DNA of 64,000 bases, from the NCBI GenBank assembly GCA_035934405.1, contig DASYXW010000044.1:156762-220761 (forward strand), in the 5' to 3' direction. How positions within the stretch are numbered: position 1 is the stretch's first letter; each line of letters starts with the position of its first letter. The notes under the pieces were generated by a model that was not told the DNA's origin, did not search any database, and was given only the letters and a program-made list of their open reading frames with translations. Origin of the DNA: DASYXW01 sp035934405 (GTDB lineage: Bacteria > Acidobacteriota > Terriglobia > UBA7540). Below, piece by piece: positions 27,308-37,531 of the stretch. The position numbers and the translations under genes are program-made.

Positions 27308-29125
27308 TCATGCGGTTGCCCGCAAGCCTAGTGACGCCGTAGGCGGTGGTGGGAGGGTGGTCTCCGGGAGGTCACCGTTATCGGCACGAAGATACTGCCA
27401 GTAGTGGGATTTGATCGAGGCGAGGAGTTCCCTGCGTGTCTTCGTCTTCAGAGGCTTCCCGATGTATATCTTGCCCATCTTTTCCAGCCTTTTTTCAGAA
27501 ATGGCACCGGAGAACATCCAGAGCGGCCAGGTGAAATTTGGTCCGTTAACACGGCGCAGGCGATACAGCCACATGGCGATAGACCCGATGCGCCAAGCCA
27601 TCGGGCCCCACCAGCTATACTGGCCGGGACGCAGGTTCAGCTTCCAGCACTTCATCATGAGCTGCCATTGCAGCGGAGTGAGCTTCTGAGTTTCGGTCAC
27701 GCCTTCCGATTTTTCCATGCGGGTGTCGTGCAGGGGAGTGAAGATGGAGGGCACCAGAAAGGCGAAGAGTCCGCGACGCTCCATTTCGTAGACCAGGTCG
27801 AGGGTGTCTTTCACGTCCTCGTCTGCCTCGTCGGGACTGCCCACGATCAACGTCATCACCGGGAACCAGTTATTCTCGTTGGCGATGCGCAATCCTTCGA
27901 GCACGACGCTCGGCCAGTCTTCGATCGGAAAAGGCAGACCCTTGCCGGCCATAATTTTCTTGGCGATTCGCACCGACCCGGTCTCGAGTCCAAGCAGGGG
28001 CGAAAGAGCTTTTTTCTGCGGATGGGTGCTGAGGCGAGGGAGATGAATGGGACTCTTGGGCAACAGAAGTTCAGAGAGCTGCCTGATGAGCAGCGGATCG
28101 ACGACGAAGGGGGCAATCGTCGCGTGGCTCAGCACGTGCTGTTCAACGCCTGGCGTGTTCACGATGGAGGAGTAGAGGTCGAGCAGCGCCTCGCGGTTGG
28201 GAAAGAAGAATGGAGTGCCGGTGTGCACTTGTCCCCAGATGAACATGTCCTCGGTAGCAAGCGAGATCTGCTTGTTGCCCTCGCGCACGTTGGCGCTCAC
28301 GGCGCGCATGATCTTGTCCTTGGGCACGTCAATCTGCGGGTTAAGGTCCGGCACACAGAAGGCGCAGCGGCGTCCACAGCCGGTGGTCATTTCGACCACA
28401 CCAAACGTAGTGCGCCGTTCCGGAACCAGGATACCCTCGCGGGCGGTGGGGTGCTCGACGTTCATTTCACGTGGCAGCGCTTCGCCACGAATCGCTTTAC
28501 GGAACAGCTCCAAGCAATCGGCCGACTCGCTGCGGCCTTCGACGACGCAATCCACACTCAAGTCGTCAAAGCTATTCGTCTGGGTAATCTGCCACCCGCC
28601 TGAGCCCCCCACGATCACCTTGAATTGGCCCCGATAGGGGCTGGCCTTGATTTTCTCGAACATCGCGCGGGCGTAAAAGGCGTTCACGGGCTCACGGGAC
28701 GAGCCGAATATCGACGTGTATACGCCGGCCGCGAAGGTGACGCCCAGCGGATTGTGCGTGGAAACGGCCACGACGCGAGTCTTCGAGCCGATGAACTTGT
28801 CGAGGTCGTCAGGGAAGCAACAGACGATGTCGTCCGCACTCCACTCGCGGAGCAAGGAAGCCTCGAGCAGCCGCGATCCGGCGGGCATATAGCGCGCCGA
28901 GCCATCCGGGTTGTGTTCGACGTTGCGCCAGGCGGGATACTTGCTGTTCAGCACGCGCTCCATCCAAATCGGCATGGAGGCCATGGCCATCTGGATGAAA
29001 TAACCGGCATGGTCAATGGTCTCGGTCAGCGGTGCGGTGAGGACGATCAGCTTGCCGCCGCCGGCAGCGGAAGTTGGAGTGGTGTGGAGCGTAGTGGCCG
29101 AGCCGTTGCCGTTCGCGCTTCCCAT
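27308..29125 (-). CDS. Radical SAM protein (B12-binding-type architecture)
   Basis: A 605-residue protein. The radical SAM cluster motif C-x3-C-x2-C is seen in TTGCGRRCAFC. The preceding 220 residues have the alternating pattern expected of a cobalamin-binding or related Rossmann-like domain (VVAVSTHNPLGVTFAAGVY, FKVIVGGSGGWQI). After the SAM domain comes GLETGSVRIAKKIMAGKG and a long helical C terminus. The closest remembered relatives are BchE/HpnP-like methylases and cyclases, but the substrate is not assignable. The start at 29125 has AAGGGGG upstream and fits better than the open frame to 29161. Confidence 0.8.
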   Translation of the reverse strand: MGSANGNGSATTLHTTPTSAAGGGKLIVLTAPLTETIDHAGYFIQMAMASMPIWMERVLNSKYPAWRNVEHNPDGSARYMPAGSRLLEASLLREWSADDIVCCFPDDLDKFIGSKTRVVAVSTHNPLGVTFAAGVYTSIFGSSREPVNAFYARAMFEKIKASPYRGQFKVIVGGSGGWQITQTNSFDDLSVDCVVEGRSESADCLELFRKAIRGEALPREMNVEHPTAREGILVPERRTTFGVVEMTTGCGRRCAFCVPDLNPQIDVPKDKIMRAVSANVREGNKQISLATEDMFIWGQVHTGTPFFFPNREALLDLYSSIVNTPGVEQHVLSHATIAPFVVDPLLIRQLSELLLPKSPIHLPRLSTHPQKKALSPLLGLETGSVRIAKKIMAGKGLPFPIEDWPSVVLEGLRIANENNWFPVMTLIVGSPDEADEDVKDTLDLVYEMERRGLFAFLVPSIFTPLHDTRMEKSEGVTETQKLTPLQWQLMMKCWKLNLRPGQYSWWGPMAWRIGSIAMWLYRLRRVNGPNFTWPLWMFSGAISEKRLEKMGKIYIGKPLKTKTRRELLASIKSHYWQYLRADNGDLPETTLPPPPTASLGLRATA

Positions 29126-29261
29126 CAGTCTTACCCCCTTGACGTCAATATCGCCATGCAAGGCGGTTCGCCGGAGTATAATCTGCTATCTTAAACGAAT
29201 TGCCGCCGGCTTTGCACGAGCAAGAGGCCTGCCGCGACGGCGCTGGTCGAAAGGAGAAGCC

Positions 29262-30134
29262 ATGCCACGGGTGGTGCGTTGCGGACTGGTGCAAGCGCGG
29301 TGCGAATGGTCGCCCGCAAAGTTCTCGCTCGACAGAATCAAGGCAGAGATGTTGAAGAAGCACGAGCGGCTGATTGCCGGGGCGGTGCGGAAGCACGCGC
29401 AGATCGTCTGCCTGCAAGAGCTTTTCTACGGCCCGTATTTCGCCGCCGAACAGGACGCGCGCTGGTACAAGCTTACCGAGGCGGTGCCGGACGGCCGGGC
29501 CGTGCGCTGGGCCCAGAAGCTGGCCAAGAAACACAGGATGGTGCTGATCGTGCCCGTGTACGAGGCCGAGCAAGCGGGCGTCTACTACAACACGGCGGCG
29601 GTGATTGACGCCGACGGACGCTACCTCGGCAAGTATCGGAAGCATCATATTCCCCACTGCCATCCCGGCTTCTGGGAGAAATTCTACTTCACGCCGGGCA
29701 ATCTCGGGTATCCGGTATTCGAGACGCGCTACGGCAAAATCGGTGTGTACATCTGCTACGACCGGCACTTTCCCGAAGGCGCGCGTGTGTTGGGCCTGAA
29801 CGGAGCCGAGATCGTGTTCAATCCGTCCGCCACCGTCGCCGGCCTGTCAGAATACTTGTGGGAACTCGAACAACCGGCCCACGCCGTGGCCAACGGATAC
29901 TTCGTGGGCGCCATCAATCGCGTGGGACGCGAGCTGCCTTGGAACATCGGCGAGTTCTACGGCAAAAGTTATTTCTGCAACCCGCGCGGGAAGATCATCG
30001 CCCAGGCCAGCCGCGACAAGGACGAGGCGCTGGTGGCGGACCTCGATCTCGAAATGATCGAGGAGGTGCGTACCACCTGGCAGTTCTATCGCGACCGCCG
30101 GCCGGAGACGTACGAGGCGTTGGCGCGGGCGTGA
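29262..30134 (+). CDS. Nitrilase-superfamily amidohydrolase, probable beta-ureidopropionase
   Basis: A 290-residue carbon-nitrogen hydrolase with the Glu-Lys-Cys triad visible (LQELFYGPYF, KYRKHHIP, ICYDRHFPEG). The sequence around NRVGRELPW...FYGKSYFCNPRGKI fits the branch containing beta-ureidopropionase and N-carbamoylputrescine amidase. The adjacent NCS1 transporter and preA/preT genes favour the first, the final step of reductive pyrimidine breakdown (N-carbamoyl-beta-alanine to beta-alanine, CO2 and ammonia). AAGGAG precedes ATG 29262. It starts 136 bp from the divergent radical SAM gene. Confidence 0.85.
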   Translation: MPRVVRCGLVQARCEWSPAKFSLDRIKAEMLKKHERLIAGAVRKHAQIVCLQELFYGPYFAAEQDARWYKLTEAVPDGRAVRWAQKLAKKHRMVLIVPVYEAEQAGVYYNTAAVIDADGRYLGKYRKHHIPHCHPGFWEKFYFTPGNLGYPVFETRYGKIGVYICYDRHFPEGARVLGLNGAEIVFNPSATVAGLSEYLWELEQPAHAVANGYFVGAINRVGRELPWNIGEFYGKSYFCNPRGKIIAQASRDKDEALVADLDLEMIEEVRTTWQFYRDRRPETYEALARA

Positions 30135-30159
30135 CGACACCCCCAGCGACGAGTGAGCC

Positions 30160-31614
<1,455 letters not shown>

Positions 31615-31654
31615 CCCAATAGCGAGAGGCCGTCGGCGCATTAGCGCAATCGTT

Positions 31655-32968
31655 TCACGCATTTTCCCACAGCGACGGCGTGTACGCGATGCCGGCTTCG
31701 CGCTGCTGCCTCCGCACCCGGTCGTTCCAGGACATCGCCGGCAAGCCGGTCGAGATTTCCTTCATCGTGATGCAGCCCGCGACCGGACACACCAGCGCGC
31801 ACAGGTTGCAGCCCACGCAATCCTCTTCAATCACTCGCGGCACGCGCATGGCGCCGTTGCCGCCGTTTGCACCCTGGGGCTTGGGATACTCTTCGATGCA
31901 CTGATGCGCACCGTCCTCACAGGCCACGTAACACAAATGGCATCCGATGCATTTTTCGGCATCAATCTCGGCGATGATCTTGTAATTGAGGTCCAGGTTG
32001 CCCCAATCGGTGACGCTTTCGATCGCGCGGCCTTCCAGCTCTTTCAGGCTTGCAAAGCCCTTGGCTTCGAGATACTGCTCGAGACCGTCAATCATATCTT
32101 CGACGATGCGGAAGCCGTAGTGCATCGCCGCCGTGCAGACCTGAAGCGACCGAGCGCCGAGCGTCACGAATTCCGCCGCGTCCTGCCACGTCGCGATGCC
32201 GCCGATGCCGCTCACCGGAATCTTCACGCGCTTGGCGCAGCTTGCCACCATGTGCAGCGCAATCGGCTTTACCGCCGGGCCGCAGTAGCCGCCGTGCGAC
32301 GACTTGCCGCGCACCGTCGGCGTCGGCGCCAGGGTATCGAGGTTCACGCTCATCAAGCTGTTGATCGTGTTGATAAGCGAGATGCCGTCGGCGCCGCCCT
32401 GTTCGGCGGCGATGGCCATGCGGGTGACGTCGGTAACGTTGGGCGTGAGCTTGACGATCACCGGCGTCCGCGCCACTTCTTTCACCCACTCCGTGATCAT
32501 CGTGGTGTATTCCGGCACTTGGCCCACCGCCGCGCCCATGCCGCGCTCGCTCATGCCGTGCGGACAGCCAAAGTTCAGCTCCAGGCCGTCGCAGCCGGCG
32601 TCTTCCGCGCGCGCCACCATCTCGTGCCACGACTGCCGCCGCGACTCGACCATCAGCGAGGCAATGACGGCGTTGCGCGGGTAGCGCCGCTTCACTTCGG
32701 CGATTTCGCGCAAATTGTCTTCAATCGGGCGGTCGGAAATCAGTTCGATGTTGTTAAAGCCCATCAGCTTTTGTGAACCGAGGTCAATGCCGCCGTAGCG
32801 CGAGACGGTGTTGATGATCGGCTCGCCGATGGTCTTCCAAACCGCGCCACCCCAGCCGGCATCGAAGGCCCGCATCACCTGACCCGCGGTGTTGGTCGGT
32901 GGTCCCGAGGCCAGCCAGAATGGATTGGGACTTTTGATTCCGGCGAAGTTGGTGCTAAGGTCTGCCAT
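31655..32968 (-). CDS. preA: NAD-dependent dihydropyrimidine dehydrogenase, PreA subunit
   Basis: A 437-residue protein. The N-terminal 300 residues form the FMN-binding barrel of dihydroorotate/dihydropyrimidine dehydrogenases (FAGIKSPNPFWLASGPP, LELNFGCPHGMSERGMGAAVG, VIVKLTPNVTDV). The C terminus holds two 4Fe-4S motifs (CIGCHLCYVAC and CVGCNLCALVC). With PreT it reduces uracil and thymine to the dihydro forms using NADH. It follows preT with a 24-bp gap and is convergent with the NCS1 transporter. Confidence 0.95.
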   Translation of the reverse strand: MADLSTNFAGIKSPNPFWLASGPPTNTAGQVMRAFDAGWGGAVWKTIGEPIINTVSRYGGIDLGSQKLMGFNNIELISDRPIEDNLREIAEVKRRYPRNAVIASLMVESRRQSWHEMVARAEDAGCDGLELNFGCPHGMSERGMGAAVGQVPEYTTMITEWVKEVARTPVIVKLTPNVTDVTRMAIAAEQGGADGISLINTINSLMSVNLDTLAPTPTVRGKSSHGGYCGPAVKPIALHMVASCAKRVKIPVSGIGGIATWQDAAEFVTLGARSLQVCTAAMHYGFRIVEDMIDGLEQYLEAKGFASLKELEGRAIESVTDWGNLDLNYKIIAEIDAEKCIGCHLCYVACEDGAHQCIEEYPKPQGANGGNGAMRVPRVIEEDCVGCNLCALVCPVAGCITMKEISTGLPAMSWNDRVRRQQREAGIAYTPSLWENA

Positions 32969-32979
32969 CCTCTTCTCCT

Positions 32980-33027
32980 GTAGCGCCGGGCTTCAGCCCG
33001 GCATGCCACCCTGAAGGGCGGCGCTAC
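32980..33027. repeat. Compound palindromic repeat overlapping the preT stop
   Basis: Outer arms GTAGCGCCG (32980-32988) and CGGCGCTAC (33019-33027) enclose a second hairpin (GCCGGGCTTCAGCCCGGC). It lies between preT and preA and supplies the last codons and stop of preT. Similar GGCTTCAGCC hairpins recur in the element at 36470-36726. Confidence 0.75.
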
Positions 33028-34363
33028 TCGACAGCATCGCGTCGATTCCCCGCGCCGCTCGCATGCCTTCGGCCACCGCGTCCACCACTTCCCTGCCGCC
33101 GTTTACGCAATCGCCGCCCGCGAAATACCTGGGATTCCCCGTCTGCCCCGTCTCGCGGTCTACGACGAGATGCTCGTTCTCGATGATAATTCCAGGCAGC
33201 ATTTGCACCAGGCTCAGCAGCGGTTGCTGGCCCAGGGCGCCGACCACCATGTCGGCGGGAATCACAAACGCCGTCTCCGGCAGCGGTTCGACCTTGGCCT
33301 TACGCCCTTCTCCCACCAGGCGCGTCCGCACGCACCGGACGCCTTCCACATGCCCGTTGCCCACAATGCCGATCGGCTGGGTGTGCCAGTGAAACATCAC
33401 GCCGTCCTTCTGCGCCAACTCATACTCATATTTGAATGCGGACATCTCGCGCGCGCCGCGACGGTATACCAGCGAGACTTGCTCAGCGCCCAAGCGACGC
33501 GCCGCGGTCACGACGTCGACCGCCGTATTGCCCGCGCCAATCACCACCACGCGCCGGCCCACGTCAATCCCCTCAAACGGCCGGACCTTCGTCGGCTCGA
33601 TGAACTCCAGCGCCCCGTACACGCCTTCGAGGTCTTCGCCCGGCAGTTTGAGCGCCGAAGTGTCACCGAGTCCGACTCCGATAAAGATGGCATCGAACTT
33701 TGATTCGAGAGCGACGAGCGAGATGTCGTTACCCACTTCGACGCCCTGGTGGAACTTCACGCCCAAGTCCGCGACCAGTTTCACTTCTCTCAGACTGTCG
33801 GCCGCGCGGGTCTTGTAGGCGGCGATGCCGTAAGTGTTCAAGCCGCCCGGCTGCTCGTTCCGGTCGTACACCTCGACCTCGTAACCCCACTTTGCCAGCT
33901 CGCCGGCGCAGGCAAGCGACGCGGGTCCTGAGCCGATGCAGGCCACGCGCCTCCCGTTTGCAGCCCCGGCGGCGAACAGGCGGATGTTGTTGTCAAGGAC
34001 GTAATCCACCGCGTAGCGCTGCAGGCGGCCGATCTCAATGGGCCGCTCTCCCTGCTCGTTCATCACGCAGGCGCCCTCACACAGGACTTCGGTGGGGCAC
34101 ACTCGCCCGCAGCTTTCGCCCAGGATGTTGGCGGAAAGAATCACGCGGGCCGAGCCTTTGAGATTGCCGGTCGTGATTTTCTTGATGAACGAGGGCACGT
34201 CAATGCGCGTCGGACACGCCTTGATGCAGGGCGCATCGAAGCAGAAGAGGCAGCGCGCCGATTCGATCCGTGCCTGCTGGGGCGTAAGCGGCGGGCTGAT
34301 GTCCCGGAAGTTGTGCTCGTATTGCTCCGGCGTGAGCTTCGGAGCGATGTTGATGAGAGCCAA
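32993..34363 (-). CDS. preT: NAD-dependent dihydropyrimidine dehydrogenase, PreT subunit
   Basis: A 456-residue protein related to the small subunit of glutamate synthase. The N-terminal iron-sulfur domain has CLFCFDAPCIKACPTRIDVP and CGRVCPTEVLCEGAC. It is followed by an FAD site (CIGSGPASLACAGELAKWGY) and an NAD site (VVIGAGNTAVDV). PreT passes electrons from NADH to PreA. The last residues (AALQGGMPG) are encoded by a palindromic repeat rather than by conserved sequence, so the C terminus has been altered by repeat insertion. Confidence 0.95.
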   Translation of the reverse strand: MALINIAPKLTPEQYEHNFRDISPPLTPQQARIESARCLFCFDAPCIKACPTRIDVPSFIKKITTGNLKGSARVILSANILGESCGRVCPTEVLCEGACVMNEQGERPIEIGRLQRYAVDYVLDNNIRLFAAGAANGRRVACIGSGPASLACAGELAKWGYEVEVYDRNEQPGGLNTYGIAAYKTRAADSLREVKLVADLGVKFHQGVEVGNDISLVALESKFDAIFIGVGLGDTSALKLPGEDLEGVYGALEFIEPTKVRPFEGIDVGRRVVVIGAGNTAVDVVTAARRLGAEQVSLVYRRGAREMSAFKYEYELAQKDGVMFHWHTQPIGIVGNGHVEGVRCVRTRLVGEGRKAKVEPLPETAFVIPADMVVGALGQQPLLSLVQMLPGIIIENEHLVVDRETGQTGNPRYFAGGDCVNGGREVVDAVAEGMRAARGIDAMLSSSAALQGGMPG

Positions 34364-34379
34364 TGCGTCCTCCGATGGC

Positions 34380-34397
34380 TTCCCGCCTGCGCGGGAA
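34380..34397. repeat. Short hairpin upstream of preT
   Basis: TTCCCGC, the loop CTGC and GCGGGAA give a perfect 7-bp stem in the leader of preT. It has the look of a dispersed palindrome (TTCCCGCCTGCGCGGGAA) rather than a regulator. Confidence 0.4.
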
Positions 34398-34427
34398 TGA
34401 CAACAGTAACCGATGACGGCGGGCTGC

Positions 34428-35438
34428 TCAGTTCGGCTCGGGCGATTTTTGCTCGGTCTCCACGCTGAAGAGCTTGAAGTCCGAGTAACGATGGATATTG
34501 CGAAAAGTCTGGCCGGTAAACTCGGCTTCGACGACCACTTCCCGCGGCAACCAGACCACCACTGACTCGCCTTTGAAGTGAACTTCGCCGAACTTCACCC
34601 GCGTGGTTTGCCGCTTCAGGCCGATTTCCAGGGCAGGCCTCTCCAGGTCGGTGCGCATCCGCACAATCTTATCGTTCGAGTGGTCAATCCACGCCACACC
34701 CTGATAGAGAACGACGGCGCGTCTTCCCGAAATCACAAGAACGCCCTTCTCCTGGGCGGCAGGCTTCTGGGCGAAGGCAACCACGTCGGTCTCGTGCTTG
34801 TCCATCATCTCCGTTCCGAGGTAGCGAAATCGGCTTTGCCCCTGATATTGCGGATGGAAGTGGATCGCCATCGAGGCGAAGCCTGCGGTGAGGACAAACC
34901 CCTGATTGAGGCCGCTAGGCGTGACCAGCCTGCCCTTGGCATTGGTTCGGTACTCACGAAAAATCGGCCGCCCCGCTTCCGAGCCGGCGAGAACCAGGTA
35001 GTGAAAATCCTGAGATATGCTCGTTTCCACGGTTCCTTCGGGAAAGAGTTTTTCCTCGTTCACGTCTTCCCGCGAGGTTGTATTCGGAAAGTCTCGAAAC
35101 AGCGCGGCAACCCTCTCCCCCACCCGCCCCAGGATAGCAGGCAGCTCGTCCTGGCTCGTCGAGGCATCGAGCTTCTTGAGTTCCGGCACCTCACGGCGCA
35201 CTTCGGGGAAAGGCCAGTCCACTACCGTCGAGTGGGTTTCGATGGGCGGGTTCGGGATCTCCAGGCTTCGCGAGAGGGTTGCGGTGGAATCTTGCTGGGG
35301 CGCAGCGGCCGGGAGAAGCGAGGCAAACGACAGCAGGAAGCCTGCCAAACCGAGGCGGGCGAGGCGCAATCGCAAGCAGTGTGGTCGCGGCATCCGAGCG
35401 AAGGCTAATCGAAAGGGCTTATTGCTTCTGAGAAACAT
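34428..35438 (-). CDS. Exported protein of unknown function
   Basis: A protein of 336 residues from ATG 35438, or 321 from ATG 35393. The second start puts the basic and hydrophobic signal peptide (LRLRLARLGLAGFLLSFASLLPAAA) close to the N terminus and may be the true one; neither has a clear ribosome site. The mature part is soluble and beta-rich in its second half, with repeated strand patterns (VAWIDHSNDKIVRMRTDL, VKFGEVHFKGESVVVWLPREVVVEAEF) that recall LolA-like lipoprotein carriers or outer-membrane maturation proteins. No family is assigned. Confidence 0.7.
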   Translation of the reverse strand: MFLRSNKPFRLAFARMPRPHCLRLRLARLGLAGFLLSFASLLPAAAPQQDSTATLSRSLEIPNPPIETHSTVVDWPFPEVRREVPELKKLDASTSQDELPAILGRVGERVAALFRDFPNTTSREDVNEEKLFPEGTVETSISQDFHYLVLAGSEAGRPIFREYRTNAKGRLVTPSGLNQGFVLTAGFASMAIHFHPQYQGQSRFRYLGTEMMDKHETDVVAFAQKPAAQEKGVLVISGRRAVVLYQGVAWIDHSNDKIVRMRTDLERPALEIGLKRQTTRVKFGEVHFKGESVVVWLPREVVVEAEFTGQTFRNIHRYSDFKLFSVETEQKSPEPN

Positions 35439-35543
35439 GACCGCTTCAAACGTTCATCCGCTGGCATTCGCTGGAAAAAACGAGGGAGGCATCGGACCGC
35501 TGTTCGAGCGGGCGCGTCTCCCCCGATCGCAAGACCTGCGCTG

Positions 35544-36191
35544 CTACTTGCCAGCGGTGTACCGCTTCTCAATCTCGTGCCAGTTGACCACGTTCCACCA
35601 GGCGGCAACGTAATCGGGGCGGCGGTTCTGGTACTTGAGGTAATAGGCGTGCTCCCAGACGTCGAGGCCCAGCACCGGGAACTTGCCTTCCATCAGCGGG
35701 CTATCCTGGTTCGCGGTTGAGATGATTTCAACCTTGCCGGAGTGATCTTTCACCAGCCACGCCCAACCGGAGCCGAAGCGTCCGGCCGCGGCGGCGGCGA
35801 ATTTCTCTTTGAACCCCGCGAAGCCGCCGAACGCGCCGTGGATAGCCTCGGCGACTTTTCCGTGCGGCTCGCCGCCAGCCTTGGGCGCCATGATGGTCCA
35901 GAACATGGAATGGTTGGCGTGACCGCCCGCATTGTTGCGCACCGCCGTGCGGATATTCTCCGGCACGATGGCGCAGTTCGACGCCAGCAACTCTTCGAGA
36001 GTCTTGCCGGCAAGTTGCGGCGCCGACTCCAGCGCCTTGTTCAGATTGTTCACGTAGGCGCCGTGGTGCTTGTCGTGGTGAATCTCCATGGTCAGCTTGT
36101 CGATGTGAGGTTCCAGAGCGTCGAACCCATAGGGCAAAGCTGGTACTGTGAATGGCACAACGCCTCCTTTGGCAGCAGTGGAAGTTGACAT
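35544..36191 (-). CDS. sodA: Superoxide dismutase, Mn/Fe family (Mn-type residues)
   Basis: A 215-residue Fe/Mn superoxide dismutase with all metal ligands: His in MEIHHDKHH, His in GGHANHSMFW, and Asp and His in DVWEHAYYLKY. The glycine in GGHANH and glutamine in TANQDSPL are the combination typical of manganese enzymes. It converts superoxide to oxygen and peroxide. AAGGAGA stands just before ATG 36191. A short N-terminal extension (STSTAAKGGVVPF) precedes the normal start of homology; it is not an obvious signal peptide. Confidence 0.95.
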   Translation of the reverse strand: MSTSTAAKGGVVPFTVPALPYGFDALEPHIDKLTMEIHHDKHHGAYVNNLNKALESAPQLAGKTLEELLASNCAIVPENIRTAVRNNAGGHANHSMFWTIMAPKAGGEPHGKVAEAIHGAFGGFAGFKEKFAAAAAGRFGSGWAWLVKDHSGKVEIISTANQDSPLMEGKFPVLGLDVWEHAYYLKYQNRRPDYVAAWWNVVNWHEIEKRYTAGK

Positions 36192-36469
36192 GATTTTCTC
36201 CTTTCAAATTCGGTTGCGAATCCGCCGCTCCGCGCCTTGCGCGCGAGGCGGGCTTCACGCGGGCCCCCCCCAATGCATTGCCCGATCCAGCCCATTGGAC
36301 GGCGCCGCGGGCATGCGGGCTCGAGCCCGTCCGCCAGTCCGTACTGAGCTTTTCCTCTATAGCTTACCACCATTTCAGAAACCGGGAGCGGCGGCCCGCG
36401 GCATGGACCGGAAGCCATGTGTTAACATGAAAATCTCTGTGGGGGGTTGCGAAGGTGACGGTGTAAGCT

Positions 36470-36726
36470 CTAGTGTCGCGTTCGGAAAATGCGATGACCT
36501 ATTCGGGCGGTGGCGGTCGCAGGTTCAATGGGTGTTGCATCAGGGCATGGCTTCAGCCGTGCCGCCCGAAACGCCTTTCGTTCTGAGGGCTTTAGCCCCT
36601 GAGAGAACGGCTCAGGGACTAAAGCCGCCTTCTCGCTTCGCCGCTTTGTGGCACGGCTGAAGCCGCGCCCGATACAAGCAACCCAACGATAGGGAGGTCA
36701 ACGCGGTTTTCGGAACGCAACACTAG
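36470..36726. mobile_element. MITE-like inverted-repeat element abutting smpB
   Basis: Terminal inverted repeats of about 31 bp, beginning CTAGTGT(C/T)GCGTTC(G/C)GAAAA and ending inward at TGACCT, differ at about four positions and one gap. The 257-bp interior has no gene. It is itself an imperfect palindrome: GGCTTCAGCCGTGCC near 36547 pairs with GGCACGGCTGAAGCC near 36650, with a further inner pair GGGCTTTAGCCCCTGAG/CTCAGGGACTAAAGCC. The flanks read CTAG at both ends, possibly a target duplication. The right end stops two bases before the first smpB ATG. Confidence 0.7.
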
Positions 36727-36728
36727 CC

Positions 36729-37211
36729 ATGAAGCCTCGACCGGGGAACGATCGGATGCGCAATTTCGCCCTCAACCGGCAGGCGGCGCATTACTATCAC
36801 CTGCTCGAAAAGTTCGAGGCGGGACTAGAGCTCACCGGCACGGAAGTGAAGTCAATTCGCGAAGGCAAAGTGAACCTGAAAGACGCTTACGCGATGGTGA
36901 AGGGCAAAGAAGCGTGGCTGATTGATTGCCACGTTGGAACCTACCTGCCCGGCAGTTACCTGAATCACTCCACGCTCCGGCCCCGGCGGCTGCTGCTGCA
37001 CCGGCAGGAGATCGATAAGCTGCGTGGCCGCACCCAGGAACGCGGTTTGACCATCGTACCGACGCGGATGTATCAGAAGAACAATATGGTCAAGTGCGAG
37101 ATTGCGCTGGCCAAGGGCAAAACGGTTTGGGACCAGCGCGAAACGATCCGGCGGCGCACGGTGGACCGCGAGACGCGTCAGGAAGTCCGGGAGCATCAGC
37201 GGAGCCGCTGA
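36729..37211 (+). CDS. smpB: SsrA-binding protein SmpB
   Basis: A 160-residue SmpB, the tmRNA partner in rescue of stalled ribosomes. Conserved sequence starts at NFALNRQAAHYY and includes FEAGLELTGTEVKSIREGKVNLKDAY and the basic C-terminal tail. ATG 36729 lies two bases after the end of the MITE-like element and has no ribosome site. ATG 36756 (MRNFALN) has GGGGA eight bases upstream and coincides with the start of homology, so the shorter 151-residue form is probably the real product. No tmRNA gene is seen nearby. Confidence 0.95.
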   Translation: MKPRPGNDRMRNFALNRQAAHYYHLLEKFEAGLELTGTEVKSIREGKVNLKDAYAMVKGKEAWLIDCHVGTYLPGSYLNHSTLRPRRLLLHRQEIDKLRGRTQERGLTIVPTRMYQKNNMVKCEIALAKGKTVWDQRETIRRRTVDRETRQEVREHQRSR

Positions 37212-37531
37212 GGGCGGCGGCACTAGATGGCCGGTAGGTCCAAGACGCCGGCAGGCAACTCAAGCTCCGCTGGGTGGCAGATTTGTCAAAGGATTTTACC
37301 AGCATCCGACCAGCGCCTCCGGTCATGCACTATTAACTATACAATGAACTATTTCTAAGATTAAGTGTTAACTATAAAAATAACATAAAACACCCCAAAA
37401 GCGCAAAACGAAACCGTTAGGTCTATGAAAACAAGCGCTCGAGCTGAATTACCACCGGCACGAGCCGGCTCTCGGTTCGGTCTCGGCCAAGCAAGGCCGT
37501 GACCGGATAACGAGCGAAAGGAGTCAAGACA
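37212..37531. other. Intergenic region with an AT-rich island
   Basis: 320 bp without a gene. Positions 37315-37405 are strikingly AT-rich (TTAACTATACAATG, AAGTGTTAACTATAAAAA) in a GC-rich chromosome. AAAGGAG at its right end is the ribosome site for the TTG start of the aminopeptidase. Confidence 0.5.
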
